From Candidatus Hadersleviella danica (GTDB lineage: Bacteria; Chloroflexota; Anaerolineae; Promineifilales; Promineifilaceae): DNA of 36,557 nt. The notes below the pieces were generated by a model. The model saw only the letters and a program-made list of their open reading frames with translations, made no database searches and was not told the origin of the DNA. The stretch is taken from contig JADJSZ010000086.1 of NCBI GenBank assembly GCA_016711405.1, forward strand, positions 1 through 36,557, given 5' to 3'. Of this stretch, positions 1 through 9,293 are shown one piece after another. Position 1 is the stretch's first letter, and the number at the start of each line of letters is the position of its first letter. Position numbers and translations under genes: made by a program.

Positions 1-2
1 CG

Positions 3-477
3 GTGGGACTGGAGGGGTTGCGCTGGCTAGATGACCCCCAACTGGTGTACTTTGCCTATGTATTTATTGGTTTGTGGGGGATGGGCAATGCGATTTTGGT
101 GACGTTGGCCAGCTTGCAAGGCGTGCCGACGGAGCTGTATGAAGCGGCCGGGGATTGACGGTGCGGGTTGGTGGCGCAAATTGTGGAATGTCACCTTGCC
201 ACTTATTTCCCCCGTTCTATTTTACAACTTGGTTCTCAGCGTGGTAGGACTGTTGCAATACTTCCTCACCCCCTATGTGCTCAATGGGGGGAATGGTTAT
301 CCCCAAGATTCGACCCTGTTTTACATGATTTATTTTTATAAGCAGGCGTTCGGCTTTGCCAACATGGGCTATGGAGCCACCTTGGCATGGTTTATGTTCC
401 TCATTGCGCTGGTCATTACCTTGGTGCTGTTTGGAACATCCAGATTTTGGGTTTACTATGCGGCCGAGCAAAAATAA
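3..477 (+). CDS. CUT1-family sugar ABC transporter permease (MalF/UgpA-type), 5' partial, frameshifted
   Basis: Inner-membrane permease subunit of a carbohydrate importer; the gene begins before the window. The sequence shows several hydrophobic helices and the EAA loop (ELYEAA then IDGAG), the cytoplasmic helix that contacts the ATPase and marks binding-protein-dependent permeases. The N-terminal part reads in the frame of base 3 and ends at a TGA around 156-158, whereas the loop continues in the frame of base 154. The break lies in the G run at 150-153, where one G too many explains the shift, so a consensus error is likely. The next gene is the partner permease, and glycosidases follow, suggesting oligosaccharide uptake. 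The exact substrate cannot be read from the sequence. The family call is firm; the missing 5' end hides the start. Confidence 0.85.
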
Positions 478-484
478 TTTTAAT

Positions 485-551
485 GGTTAGTCGTTATGGA
501 TTAGTCGTTATTGGTAAATAGCGAGTAACGAATAACAAATAACGACTAACC
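485..551. repeat. Intergenic inverted repeat, GTTAGTCGTTA family
   Basis: The arms 485-496 (GGTTAGTCGTTA) and 540-551 (TAACGACTAACC) are perfectly complementary over 12 bp, and the spacer holds degenerate copies of the same unit. It fills the gap between the two permease genes and ends about 20 bases before the next start. There is no U-run, so it is not a standard terminator. It belongs to the group of short-period hairpin repeats seen in most gaps of this window. Confidence 0.8.
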
Positions 552-573
552 CATACACCCCCGAGTAAAACCG

Positions 574-1615
574 ATGCGAAATTTAACCAAAAAACAGCGC
601 GATTTGATGTGGCAAGCCATTGTGACCTTGTCCACCTTGTTTATTTTGGGTGTTTACCTAACGCCGATGGGGTATGGGGTGGTCAACTCGCTCAAGAGCA
701 AGCAACAAGTTTCCGATTCTACGGCTCCTATTTTGCCATCCGAAACTGTGGCGTTTGAGTATGAGGGGAAGAGCTATGATGTGTATGAAGTGCCCACAGC
801 CGATGGCCAAACCATGGAATGGGCTTTGGTGGTCAAAAGGCGGGACAATAGCCAATTTACAGACCCCAAAACCCCGAAGCGGGCTTGATAGACTGGGAAG
901 GACGCTGGCGCACGCTCACCCCTGTGCGGGAATTGGCCATCCAATGGGGCAATTATCCTCGCGCATGGAATACCATTAGCTTTTCGCGCCTGCTCATGAA
1001 CACCCTCGTTTATGCCATCGTTTCGACGTTGGGAGCGGTTATCTCATCTTCTTTAGTGGCTTATGGCTTTGCCCGGTTTCGCTTTCCTTATAAGAATGTG
1101 CTCTTTATCGTGCTCGTTGCCACGATTATTTTGCCCCCAGCCGTGACCTTGATTCCCACCTATGCCTTTTTCAATCGCATTGGGTGGACGGGCACATGGT
1201 TACCCCTCATTGTGCCCCAGTTTTTTGCCAATGCGTACAACGTCTTCTTGCTTCGCCAATACTTTTTGACGATTCCGCGAGAGATGGAAGACGCGGCCGC
1301 TATTGACGGCGCTGGGCCACTGCGCACCTTCTTCTCGGTCATTTTGCCCCAAGCAGTGCCAGCACTCACGGCCGTTTCCCTCTTCCATTTCTTCTTCGCA
1401 TGGAACGACTTCTTCGGCCACTGATTTACTTGGCTGGCAACAGAGACAATTTCCCCATCTCCGTCGGCCTCACTTTCTTCAATGGTCTTTACAGCGAAGA
1501 GCCACAGCTCATTTTGGCCGCTTCCATCATCACCATGTCTCTGCCGCTTATCATCTTCTTCTTCGCCCAGCGTGTCTTCATGCAAGGGATTGTAATTACG
1601 GGCGTGGATAAATAG
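574..1615 (+). CDS. CUT1-family sugar ABC transporter permease (MalG-type), two frameshifts
   Basis: Second permease of the importer. An N-terminal helix is followed by a long polar extracytoplasmic loop of about 90 residues, then membrane helices and the EAA motif (MEDAAAIDGAGPLR). It ends with the typical MalG-type tail FMQGIVITGVDK. The reading frame changes twice. At 864-867 a C appears to be missing from CCCC, which restores DPQNPEAGLIDW. At 1418-1419 a C is missing, which restores the WNDFFGPLIYLAGN region. Both sites are homopolymers, so consensus errors are more likely than a pseudogene. Start ATG 574 is followed by a basic N-terminus (MRNLTKKQRD), as expected for a cytoplasmic end. 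The loop between helices 1 and 2 is longer than in E. coli MalG. Confidence 0.88.
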
Positions 1616-1626
1616 CATTCAGCACT

Positions 1627-1689
1627 TCAGCTAGTCAGCATTTCAGCTTTTAGCGGACTGGCTGACAAGCTGACAAGCTGACTGGCTGA
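1627..1689. repeat. Intergenic inverted repeat, CTGAC/AGCTGAC family
   Basis: The arms 1627-1640 and 1676-1689 (AGCTGACTGGCTGA) pair at about 12 of 14 positions, and the region between is made of GCTGACAA-like units. The repeat ends about 9 bases before the ATG at 1699 and leaves no recognisable Shine-Dalgarno sequence there. Confidence 0.7.
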
Positions 1690-1698
1690 GTCGCTGAC

Positions 1699-3042
1699 AT
1701 GCTCAAGCAATTGGTTTTCCTTCTCTTCTCCCTCGGGCTGTTGGGGTGTGGTGCGTTGGCAGGCGCACCCACCCCTGCGGTCCCACCCACGGTTACGCCA
1801 TTGCCCACGGCCGCGCCTGTGCCCAATGGGCTGTGGGTAGACACGGCCGCTGGCTCCCTTGGAGCCATCTCCCCCTTGGTGTATGGAACCAACTACGGCT
1901 TTAGTAGATTTCGGTGCCGTTTGAGTTTGCAAGAGGAGGCTTATACGGCGGGGCTTAACAGTTGCGCTTTCGGCGGCAACTGGGGCGACCTGAACACCAT
2001 CAGCCAAACAGATATTGACAGTTATATTGAGCTGACCAAGTTGATGGAGCGCCGAGCCGCTGATTAGCGTGCGCTTGCGGGGGGGCACGGCCGAACAAGC
2101 GGCCGAGCTGGTGCGCTACACCAACATCGAAAAGGGATATGGCGTGCGCTATTGGAGCATTGGCAACGAGCCAAGTCTGTACCCCGATTACGACACGGAA
2201 CGGTACAACGAGGAATGGCGACTGTTTGCCGAGGCAATGTTGGCGGTGGATGAGAGCATTTTATTGGTGGGGCCAGATACTCATCAGTTTACGGGCACGG
2301 AGCGAGACCCCAAAGATGAAAACGGCCGCGATTGGCTCCGCGCCTTCTTGGCCAGCAATGGCGATATGGTGGATGTTGTGGCCGTGCATCGCTACCCCTT
2401 CCCCGCCAGCATGGGGCTGGTTCCTAAGATAGAGGATTTGCGGGCGAATTCGGCCGAGTGGGAGCAAGTTATCCCCGCGTTGCGGGCGGCGGTGCTGGAA
2501 GAGACGGGCAAGGAGCTACCCATCGCCATTACCGAGGTGAATTCAACTGGACATCGGTCGGTAGCGGCGAAGCCACGCCCGATTCCCATTTTAGTGCATT
2601 GTGGTGGGGGGATGTGATGGGGCGGCTCATTAACCATCAGGTAGATATGGTGGCGCACTTTGCCTTGTATAGCAACCCCAACATGGGGGGCTGGGGCTTG
2701 TTGGCGCGGTCTAAGCCACGGCCGAGTTATTACGTGTACCAACTCTACCAGCAGTTTGGGGAGGAGTTGTTGGCGGCCGAATCGGCCGTGCCCAACTTGA
2801 ATATCTATGCGGCGCGGCGGGACGATGGAGCCATCACCGTGATGGTGATAAACCTGAGCGACGAAGCCCAGACAGCGCCCCTTGTTTTATCGGGCAATGA
2901 GGGGGATACGGCCGTGATGACCCTGTTTGATGCAGAGAACCTCGCCACCGATATGGGCTCCGATTTGTTTGCCTCGCACACCTACCCCGCGCAATCTATG
3001 ACCTTGTTGGTTGTGGGAGGCGGGGGAGTGAGGTGTATGTGA
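1699..3042 (+). CDS. Secreted lipoprotein glycoside hydrolase, clan GH-A-like, frameshifted
   Basis: Predicted exported sugar hydrolase. It has a lipoprotein signal (LLFSLGLLGC, lipobox Cys at about residue 17) and a Pro/Thr/Ala-rich spacer to about residue 45. The catalytic barrel carries GGNWGDLN, SIGNEPSLY and AITEVNS. In clan GH-A enzymes the Glu of an NEP motif is the acid/base and a later Glu, here that of ITEV, is the nucleophile. The C-terminal part (IYAARRDDGAITVMVINLSD) looks like the usual small beta-domain. The exact family (GH39, GH44, GH51 or other) cannot be fixed by eye. The frame changes near 2046-2060 and near 2544 (one base missing restores EVNSNWTSVG). A region near 1900-1975 also looks slightly garbled. 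It lies directly after the sugar permeases and before two GH3 genes. Confidence 0.75.
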
Positions 3043-3289
3043 ATTGTGAATGGTTAATTGTGAATGATAAATGCAGAAGCGTGGCCATCACAACGTTGGT
3101 AGGGGTGGGGGCACGGCCGATACGCCAACGAAAACTATAAAACAGTTCCGCCGTGCCGCTCACCCTTTCTTACCCCAGCCAACACCGCACAGAGTAACAT
3201 CTGGGGTGGGTTGGGCGGAATAAAAGGCACAAGTTTCGCATCACATCCCCCCGCCCAGCCCCACCCCTGCGACGTAATGGTGAAGGGCG
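3043..3289. other. Gene-free stretch before the tandem array
   Basis: It starts with a direct repeat (AATTGTGAATGGTT followed by AATTGTGAATGAT, about 3041-3066) just after the hydrolase stop. The rest is C-rich DNA with no recognisable gene, terminator or promoter. Minus-strand translation here gives only a Pro/Cys/Arg-rich string without homology that I recognise. Confidence 0.6.
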
Positions 3290-3445
3290 TTATAACGGCA
3301 TCGGGAACGGCATAACGGCATCGGGGAACGGGCATAACAGCATCGGGGAACGGCATAACAGCATCGGGGAAGGCATAACAGCATCGGGGAACGACATAAT
3401 GGCATCGGGGAACGGCATAACGGCATCGGGGAATGGCATAACGGC
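3290..3445. repeat. 21-bp tandem repeat array, about 7.3 copies
   Basis: The unit begins CGGCATAACGGCATC and continues GGGGAA, 21 bp in all. Copies start at about 3287 (partial), 3308, 3329, 3351, 3372, 3392, 3413 and 3434 (partial). They differ by single substitutions (AACGG/AACAG/AATGG) and by G-run length changes. The array ends about 65 bases before the start of the lipoprotein GH3 gene. Copies abut without spacers, so it is a minisatellite and not a CRISPR array. Confidence 0.92.
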
Positions 3446-3510
3446 TTAAAAATAGGGAAAAGGAGCCGTTCATTTAATCAATGGGGGGAGAATCAGCACA
3501 AAGAGACCCT

Positions 3511-5413
3511 ATGAGAATGAAAAGTTTTTACTTGTTGTTTTTGCGTTGCTTTTTGTTGCCTGTCGCAATGAAGCACCTGCGCCCACGGCCGCTCCTCCCT
3601 CTGCGCCCACGGCCGAACCCACCTCCTCGTCCCCTGCTTACCTGAATCCCGCTTTGCCCACGGCCGAGCGCGTGGAAGATTTGCTGGGGCGCATGACTTT
3701 GGCCGAAAAGTTTGGTCAAATGACCTTGGTGGAGAAAGGTAGCATTGACCCCGCCGATATTTCGGCCTTGGGGATTGGTGGTTTGTTGAGCGGTGGCGGT
3801 GGTTCCCCCGCCCAAAACACGGCCGAAGCATGGCTGGAGATGGTCAACGAATTTCAGGCCGAAGCATTGCAATCCCGCCTCGGTATTCCGCTCATCTATG
3901 GCGTAGATGCGGTGCATGGGCACGGCAATTTGCGCGGCGCAACCATCTTTCCGCACAACATTGGCCTTGGGGCGGCCAATAATCCCGCTTTAATGGAAGC
4001 CATCGGCCGTGCCACGGCTTTAGAAACGGCCGCGACGGGCATTCGCTGGAACTACGGCCCTGCCCTCTCCATTGCCCGCGACCCCCGCTGGGGCCGCACC
4101 TATGAATCGTACAGCGAAGACCCCGCCATCGTCTCATTGCTCGCTTCCGCCTACTTGCGCGGCCTGCAAGGGAGGATTTAAGCGCGGCCGAGGCCGTCTT
4201 GGGCACGCCCAAGCACTTTGTGGGGGATGGCGGCACGGCGTGGGGCAGTTCGCACGGCGGCTACCAGATTGACCAAGGGGATACGCAAGTAGATGAAGCC
4301 ACTTTGCGAGCGATTCACCTCGTGCCGTATTCGGCCGTCATTGCCGAAGGGGCGCAAAGCATTATGGTCTCGTTTAGCCGCTGGAATGACGAGTATATGC
4401 ACGGCCAGCAATACCTCATCACCGATGTTCTAAAAGAAGAATTCGGCTTTGAGGGGTTCATCGTTTCCGATTGGCAAGCGATTGACCAAATTAATCCCGA
4501 CTTTTACGCCGCTGTGGTCCAATCCATCAATGCAGGCGTGGATATGAACATGGTCCCCTATGATTACGAACGCTTTATCTCTGTTTTAGAGGAAGCGGTG
4601 GACAAGGGGACATCAGCCAAGAGCGCATAGACGACGCGGTGCGCCACATTTGACCGTTAAGTTCGACATGGGGCTTTTTGAACGGCCGCTGGGCGACGAA
4701 ACACTCTCTCAGCACGGTTGGTTCGGCCGACCATCGCGCCCTTGCGCGGGCAAGCTGTGCAACAATCGCTCGTTTTGCTACAAAACCAAGGCGATGTCTT
4801 GCCCCTTTCGGCCGATACCCCGCTCATCTTTGTGGCGGGGCAGGGCGCAGATGATATTGGTTTGCAAGCAGGTGGTTGGACTATTGAATGGCAAGGTGCA
4901 ACGGGCAACATCACCCCCGGCACGACGATTTTGCAGGGCATCGAAGCGGCCGTTGCCGATACGGCCGACGTGCGCTTCAATCGCTTTGGCAACTTCGAGC
5001 GTCTGTTAGACGACAGCGGCCAGCCCTTAATCGCCGACATCGGCATTGCCGTGTTAAGCGAGCCGCCCTATGCCGAAGGCGTGGGCGATAGTGCCACCTT
5101 GTCCTTCAGCCAGAGCGAATTGGACATGCTGGCTCGCTTGCGGAGCCAGAGCAAGGTGTTGGTCGTCGTCTTAATCTCGGGACGGCCGCTCATCATCAAC
5201 GACATTCTTGACCAAGCCGACGCTGTGGTGGCCGCATGGCTCCCCGGCACAGAAGGCAACGGCGTGGCCGATGTGTTGTTTGGGTCTGTGCCCTTCACGG
5301 GCAAGCTCTCCTTCACATGGCCAGCGGCCGTGCCCGAAGGCGCGGCCGATTTCGCCACCCTCCCCGCCGATATGGTTCTCTTCCCCCGTGGTTATGGCCT
5401 AATCACTGAATAA
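3511..5413 (+). CDS. GH3 beta-glucosidase / exo-beta-glucanase lipoprotein, multiple frameshifts
   Basis: Glycoside hydrolase family 3, expected to release glucose from beta-glucan ends on the outer face of the membrane. With one A added at 3520-3523, ATG 3511 reads into a lipoprotein signal ending LLFVAC, followed by a Pro/Ala/Thr spacer. The N-terminal barrel carries GVDAVHGHGN, PRWGRTYESYSED, KHFVGDGG and GFIVSDW, where the Asp is the family nucleophile. The C-terminal domain carries SEPPYAEGVGD, matching the acid/base Glu region of barley ExoI-type enzymes, and ends GYGLITE. Further breaks lie at 4170-4172 (missing G), 4607-4610 (missing G), 4647-4649 (missing T), about 4712-4716 and about 4750-4755. 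All are homopolymers or short G/T runs. It is a close paralogue of the next gene, which lacks a signal peptide. Confidence 0.88.
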
Positions 5414-5428
5414 ATCCCTTTTTATGGC

Positions 5429-5498
5429 AAAGGCGCAAAAGAACAAAAAGGCAAAATGAACTTAAAAAACCCTTTGCCCTTTTGTTCTTTTGCCCTTT
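5429..5498. repeat. Intergenic inverted repeat, GCAAAAGAACAAAA family
   Basis: Arm 5429-5455 (starting AAAGGCGCAAAAGAACAAAA) and arm 5473-5498 (starting TTTGCCCTTTTGTTCTTTTG) are nearly perfect complements. It may also act as a terminator for the upstream GH3, since the right arm is T-rich. It lies between the two GH3 genes. Confidence 0.8.
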
Positions 5499-5548
5499 TG
5501 AAATAAATTACCCCTTTCCCCCTTCATTTCAGGAGTTGTACTCACTAC

Positions 5549-7332
5549 ATGGACACCACCACCGAAAACATTTCCTCAATTGCCGAGCGCGTTGAGGCGT
5601 TATTAGCCGAAATGACCCTGCCCGAGAAAGTGGGGCAGATGATGCAAGTCGAAAAGAACAGCATTGACAAAGAAGACATCACCCAATACGCCCTTGGCTC
5701 GCTGTTGAGCGGTGGCGGGGGCTACCCCACCCCCAACATGGCCGCTTCGTGGCGCGAAATGGTCAACGACTTCCAAGAATATGCCCTCAAATCCCGTTTG
5801 GGCATCCCGCTCATCTATGGCGTAGATGCTGTCCACGGCCACAACAACGTCTACGGCGCAACCATCTTCCCCCACAACATCGGTTTGGGGGCCACCCGCA
5901 ACGCGGAGCTGGTGGAGCGCATCGGCCGTGCCACGGCCGTTGAAATAGCGGCCACAGGCGTACATTGGAACTTCGCCCCGGCCGTCTCCGTCCCCCGCGA
6001 TATTCGCTGGGGGCGCACCTACGAAGGGTATGGGGAGGATACCGCTTTGGTGGGGGAACTGGCGGCCGCCTATGTGCGCGGTTTGCAAGGCAATTTGGGC
6101 GCTCCTGATGGCGTGTTGGCCTCGGTCAAGCATTTTGTGGGCGATGGCGGCACCAGTTGGGGAACCACCACCCCTTACCCGTGGATTGCCTTCGGCCAAA
6201 ATTGGCACGACCCGCAAGGCCAACGGTGGCAAATTGACCAAGGCATCACCGAACTCGACGAAGCCACCCTCCGCGCCGTCCACCTGCCCCCCTACGCCGA
6301 GGCGATTGCGGCGGGCGCACGCAATATCATGGTTTCCTACAGCAGTTGGGACGGCCTCAAAATGCACGCCCAACGCTACTTGCTCACCGATGTGCTGAAG
6401 GGGGAAATGGGCTTCACGGGCTTTCTCGTCACCGATTGGATGGCGGTGGACCAAATAAATGTTGACTTTGAGACGGCCGTGGCCGCTGGCCTCAACGCTG
6501 GTTTAGACATGATCATGATTCCGTTCCAATACGAGCGGTTCATCAACACCACCTTGCAATTGGTAGCCGACGGCCGCATCCCGTTGGCCCGCATAGACGA
6601 TGCCGTGCGCCGCATCCTCACTGTCAAACTCGAGATGAATTTGTTTGCGGAACCATTCATGGGCGAGGAACTATTGCCCCTTGTCGGCTGTGCCGAACAC
6701 CGCCAATTGGCGCGGGAGGCGGTGCAACAATCGGCCGTGCTCCTCAAAAACGAGGGCAATGTTCTGCCCTTTGACCCCGCCCAGCAAACCATTTTGGTGG
6801 CAGGTGCTGGCGCAGATGATTTGGGGATGCAATGTGGGGGTTGGACCATCGAATGGATGGGCCAACGCGGCCGTCTGACCGAAGGAACCACCATTTTGGA
6901 GGGGTTACGCGCCCTCGCGGGGGCCAATATCCGCTACGAGGCCACGGCCGAGGCGGCCGAACCCGCCCCCATCGGCATCGTCGTCCTCGGCGAAGAGCCA
7001 TATGCGGAAGGGCAAGGCGACAAGGCCAACTTGCGCCTCTCGGCCGAGGACATTGCCCTCTTAGAGCGGGTTCGCGCCCTGTGCGACAAGGTCGTCGTTG
7101 TCTTGCTCACGGGTCGGCCGCTCCTCATCACCGAACAATTGCCGTTGATGGATGCGTTGGTGGTGGCATGGCTCCCCGGCACCGAAGGGCAAGGCGTGGC
7201 GGATGTGTTGGGCGGGGTTGTGCCGTTCAGCGGCCGTTTGTCCCACGCATGGCCGCCTCTGAAGCGCACATTCCCCGTGGCCACGGGGATGTGGCGGAAG
7301 ATGTGCTATGGCCGTTTGGGGCTGGGCTGTAA
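5549..7332 (+). CDS. GH3 beta-glucosidase, cytoplasmic paralogue, one frameshift near the 3' end
   Basis: Family 3 glycoside hydrolase without signal peptide or membrane segment, so probably intracellular and acting on imported oligosaccharides. It has GVDAVHGHNN, IRWGRTYEGYGED, KHFVGDGG, the nucleophile motif GFLVTDW and the C-domain motif GEEPYAEGQGD with the probable acid/base Glu. After RLSHAW the open frame runs on to 7429 through an intergenic repeat, which is not believable. Adding one C near 7252-7254 gives WPASEAHIPRGHGD and a natural end PFGAGL at the TAA 7330-7332, matching the end of the upstream paralogue. The ATG at 5549 fits the family N-terminus; the stretch just upstream (ATTTCAGGAGTTGTACTCACTAC) has an AGGAG about 13 bases before it. 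The length of about 594 residues is normal for two-domain members. Confidence 0.9.
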
Positions 7333-7386
7333 GATGGTGGCTTGTCGTGGCGCAATAATTGGCCACGAGGGTACTGTTCTTTTCAT

Positions 7387-7469
7387 CGCAAAGTCGCCAA
7401 GAAGCGAAGACGCAAAGGGTGTTGTTTAATCGAGAAATCTTTGCGTCTTTGCCCCTTCGCGACTTTGCG
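7387..7469. repeat. Intergenic inverted repeat, CGCAAAGTCGC family
   Basis: Arm 7387-7417 (CGCAAAGTCGCCAAGAAGCG and on) pairs with arm 7439-7469 (CTTTGCGTCTTTGCCCCTTC and on) over about 31 bp with few mismatches. The same family recurs at 33843-33933 near modA. Similar repeats occur between genes in several bacterial phyla. Confidence 0.85.
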
Positions 7470-7529
7470 TTAAATCTCTTAACAACTTGTTCTTACACCC
7501 GCTTTATCCATAACGCAAGGGCGTGCAAG

Positions 7530-7561
7530 GGTATATTGGTATAATGGTATATTAGTGTATT
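7530..7561. repeat. Four imperfect 8-bp units (GGTATATT)
   Basis: GGTATATT, GGTATAAT, GGTATATT and AGTGTATT follow one another without gaps. The second unit contains a perfect TATAAT. The function is unknown; a promoter role is possible but unproven. Confidence 0.6.
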
Positions 7562-7639
7562 CGACGGCCGTCTACTGGTATATTTCCTAGGGACGGCCTT
7601 CGCCGTACCCAGACCAAATCCACCCATACACCCTTGCGT

Positions 7640-9206
7640 ATGACCCAACCCGACATTCTCTTCATCGTTCTCGACACCCAACGCGCTGACCGCCTTGGGT
7701 GTTACGGCTACCAACGGCCGACCTCCCCCAATCTCGACCAATTTGCTGACCGGGCCGTCGTCTTCGAGCAAGCCATTGCCCCTGCCCAGTGGACAATCCC
7801 CAGCCACGCCTCCATGTTTACGGGCTTGTACCCCACCGCCCACCAAGTCACCCAATCCAACCAAATGCTGGGCGCCGATGTGCCCCATCTCGTCGAAACC
7901 TTGGGCAAGATGGGTTATGAAACCGTCGGCTTCTGCAACAATCCCCTCGTTGGCGTGCTAGACAATGGTTTTCAGCGCGGCTTTGAGCAGTTCTACGTTT
8001 ATGGGGGAGCCTTCCCCGAACGGCCGCACTTTCGCCCCGATAGCAAATTGTCCAGCTTGCGCGAGCAGGGGCAACGGCTGATGCACCGCATCGCTCACCC
8101 CATCCAAAACTTCTTCGGCCGTTCCGAACTCGCCTTCAGCATCTCCCTCCACGCATGGCTCACTCCCTTGTGGGCCAACTTTATCAACTTTAAAGGGCAA
8201 AACGAGCGTTCCGTGGGCGATTTAGTCCACTATTTGGAGCGACGGGACGCGAACACGGCCGAAACCGAGCAACCGCTCTTCCTCTTTCTCAACCTCATGG
8301 AAACCCATCTGCCCTTCTACCCGCCCCAGCGGTTTGTGGACCAGATGGCTCCCTACATGCGCGAAGAGACGGCCGCCCGCCACGCCCAAGCCCAATGGAA
8401 CAAAGAAGCGTACCGCTGGGCCGCCCCCTTGCCTGACGGCCTCAACGAAACCGAGGCGCGGGTCTTGAGCGATTTATATGATGCCGAAGTTGCCTATCAG
8501 GACAGCTATTTGGGGCGGTTGCTCGACTATTTGCGCCAACGGCCGAACGCCGACAACACCCTGACCATTATCGTCGGCGACCACGGCGACAGTTTGGGCG
8601 AGCACAACTACTTTGGCCACGCTTTCACCGCCTATCAAGAGCTGATCCATGTGCCCCTCATCATGGATTGGCCCGCTCAATTCGAGCCGGGCGAGCGCAT
8701 CGCCACCCCTGTCAGCACCCGGCGCGTCTTCCACACGATGATTTCGGCCGCTGGTCGCTTGCCCGCCGAAAGCACGCTTAGTTCCACCGAAGTCCGCGCC
8801 CTCTCGCTAGCCGAGGTTGTACGCGGCCGTGATGTGGAAGCAGGCACCGCTTACGCCGAAATCTACCCCCCTCAACTTCGTCCGCGCCATCGAACACCGC
8901 ACCCCCGGCCTCATCGAACAATTTCGATGCCTCGACATGCGCCGTGCCATCGTGCGCGACAACCTCAAACTCATCCAATTAGACGACGACCCCGATGAAC
9001 TTTTTGATTTGGCGCAGGATACGTTAGAATTAGACAATCTCATCAGCCAACGCCCCGCTGATAAAGCCACCTTAAACCAGCAACTCAACAGGCACATTGA
9101 TTTAACCGAAGCGCAACGCGCCACCTTGCTGGCTGGGGCAACATTGGAATTGGGCGAAAACCCTGAACTGCTCCAACGCCTCCGTGGCCTTGGCTATATT
9201 GAGTAG
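7640..9206 (+). CDS. Sulfatase-superfamily hydrolase/transferase with Thr at the nucleophile site, one frameshift
   Basis: Alkaline phosphatase/sulfatase superfamily enzyme of about 522 residues. The metal-binding motifs are present: DILFIVLDTQRADRLGCYGY at the N-terminus, METHLPFYPP, and VGDHGDSLGEHNYFGH. The position that is Cys (formylglycine) in CxPSR sulfatases reads QWTIPSHASMFTG, so the residue is Thr and the following Arg is His. The enzyme is therefore unlikely to be a formylglycine sulfatase. Phosphoglycerol transferases and phosphatases of the superfamily use Thr or Ser, so it may act on a phosphate ester; the substrate is unknown. ATG 7640 is preferred over TTG 7634 because DILFIVLD is the conserved start. 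A C is missing in the run 8866-8871; the frame then continues EIYPPLNFVRAIEHR to the TAG at 9204. Confidence 0.8.
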
Positions 9207-9208
9207 AA

Positions 9209-9274
9209 AGTACTGAGTGCTGAGTGCTGAGTTATCCACTTAGCACTCAGCACTCAGCACTCAGCACTTTTTTT
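9209..9274. terminator. Hairpin made of GAGTGCT repeats, with a T-run
   Basis: Left arm 9209-9232 (AGTACTGAGTGCTGAGTGCT and on) and right arm 9238-9269 (made of AGCACTC units) pair over more than 20 bp, followed by a T-run to about 9274. This fits a rho-independent terminator for the sulfatase-like gene. It is at the same time a short-period repeat of the kind found in most gaps here. Confidence 0.85.
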
Positions 9275-9293
9275 AAGGAGATTGAAGAAGATT

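Larger units (their letters stand above)
7333..7639. other. Gene-free stretch between GH3 and the sulfatase-like gene
   Basis: It contains the GCAAAG-family hairpin (7387-7469), an AT-rich run of four 8-bp units (7530-7561), a perfect 10-bp palindrome GACGGCCGTC at about 7563-7572, and an outer ACGCAAGGG inverted repeat (about 7513 and 7630). TATAAT at 7540-7545 could serve as a -10 element, but no convincing -35 is visible. Confidence 0.6.

Noticed and set aside
3290..3445. CRISPR array
   Set aside because: Units of 21 bp abut with no unique spacers, and no cas gene is near; it is a tandem repeat.
3135..3473. Minus-strand protein with repeated Tyr-Ala-Val-Pro-Arg-Cys units
   Set aside because: The heptad repeat is only the translation of the 21-bp tandem array; there is no start signal, no known domain and no plausible codon pattern.
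5603..6454. Long open frame (283 codons) on the minus strand
   Set aside because: Antisense to the well-supported GH3 gene; high-GC codon bias opens such frames. No motif found.
7333..7429. C-terminal extension of the second GH3
   Set aside because: It is the result of a frameshift near 7252 and passes into an intergenic repeat; the other frame gives a natural family end at 7332.
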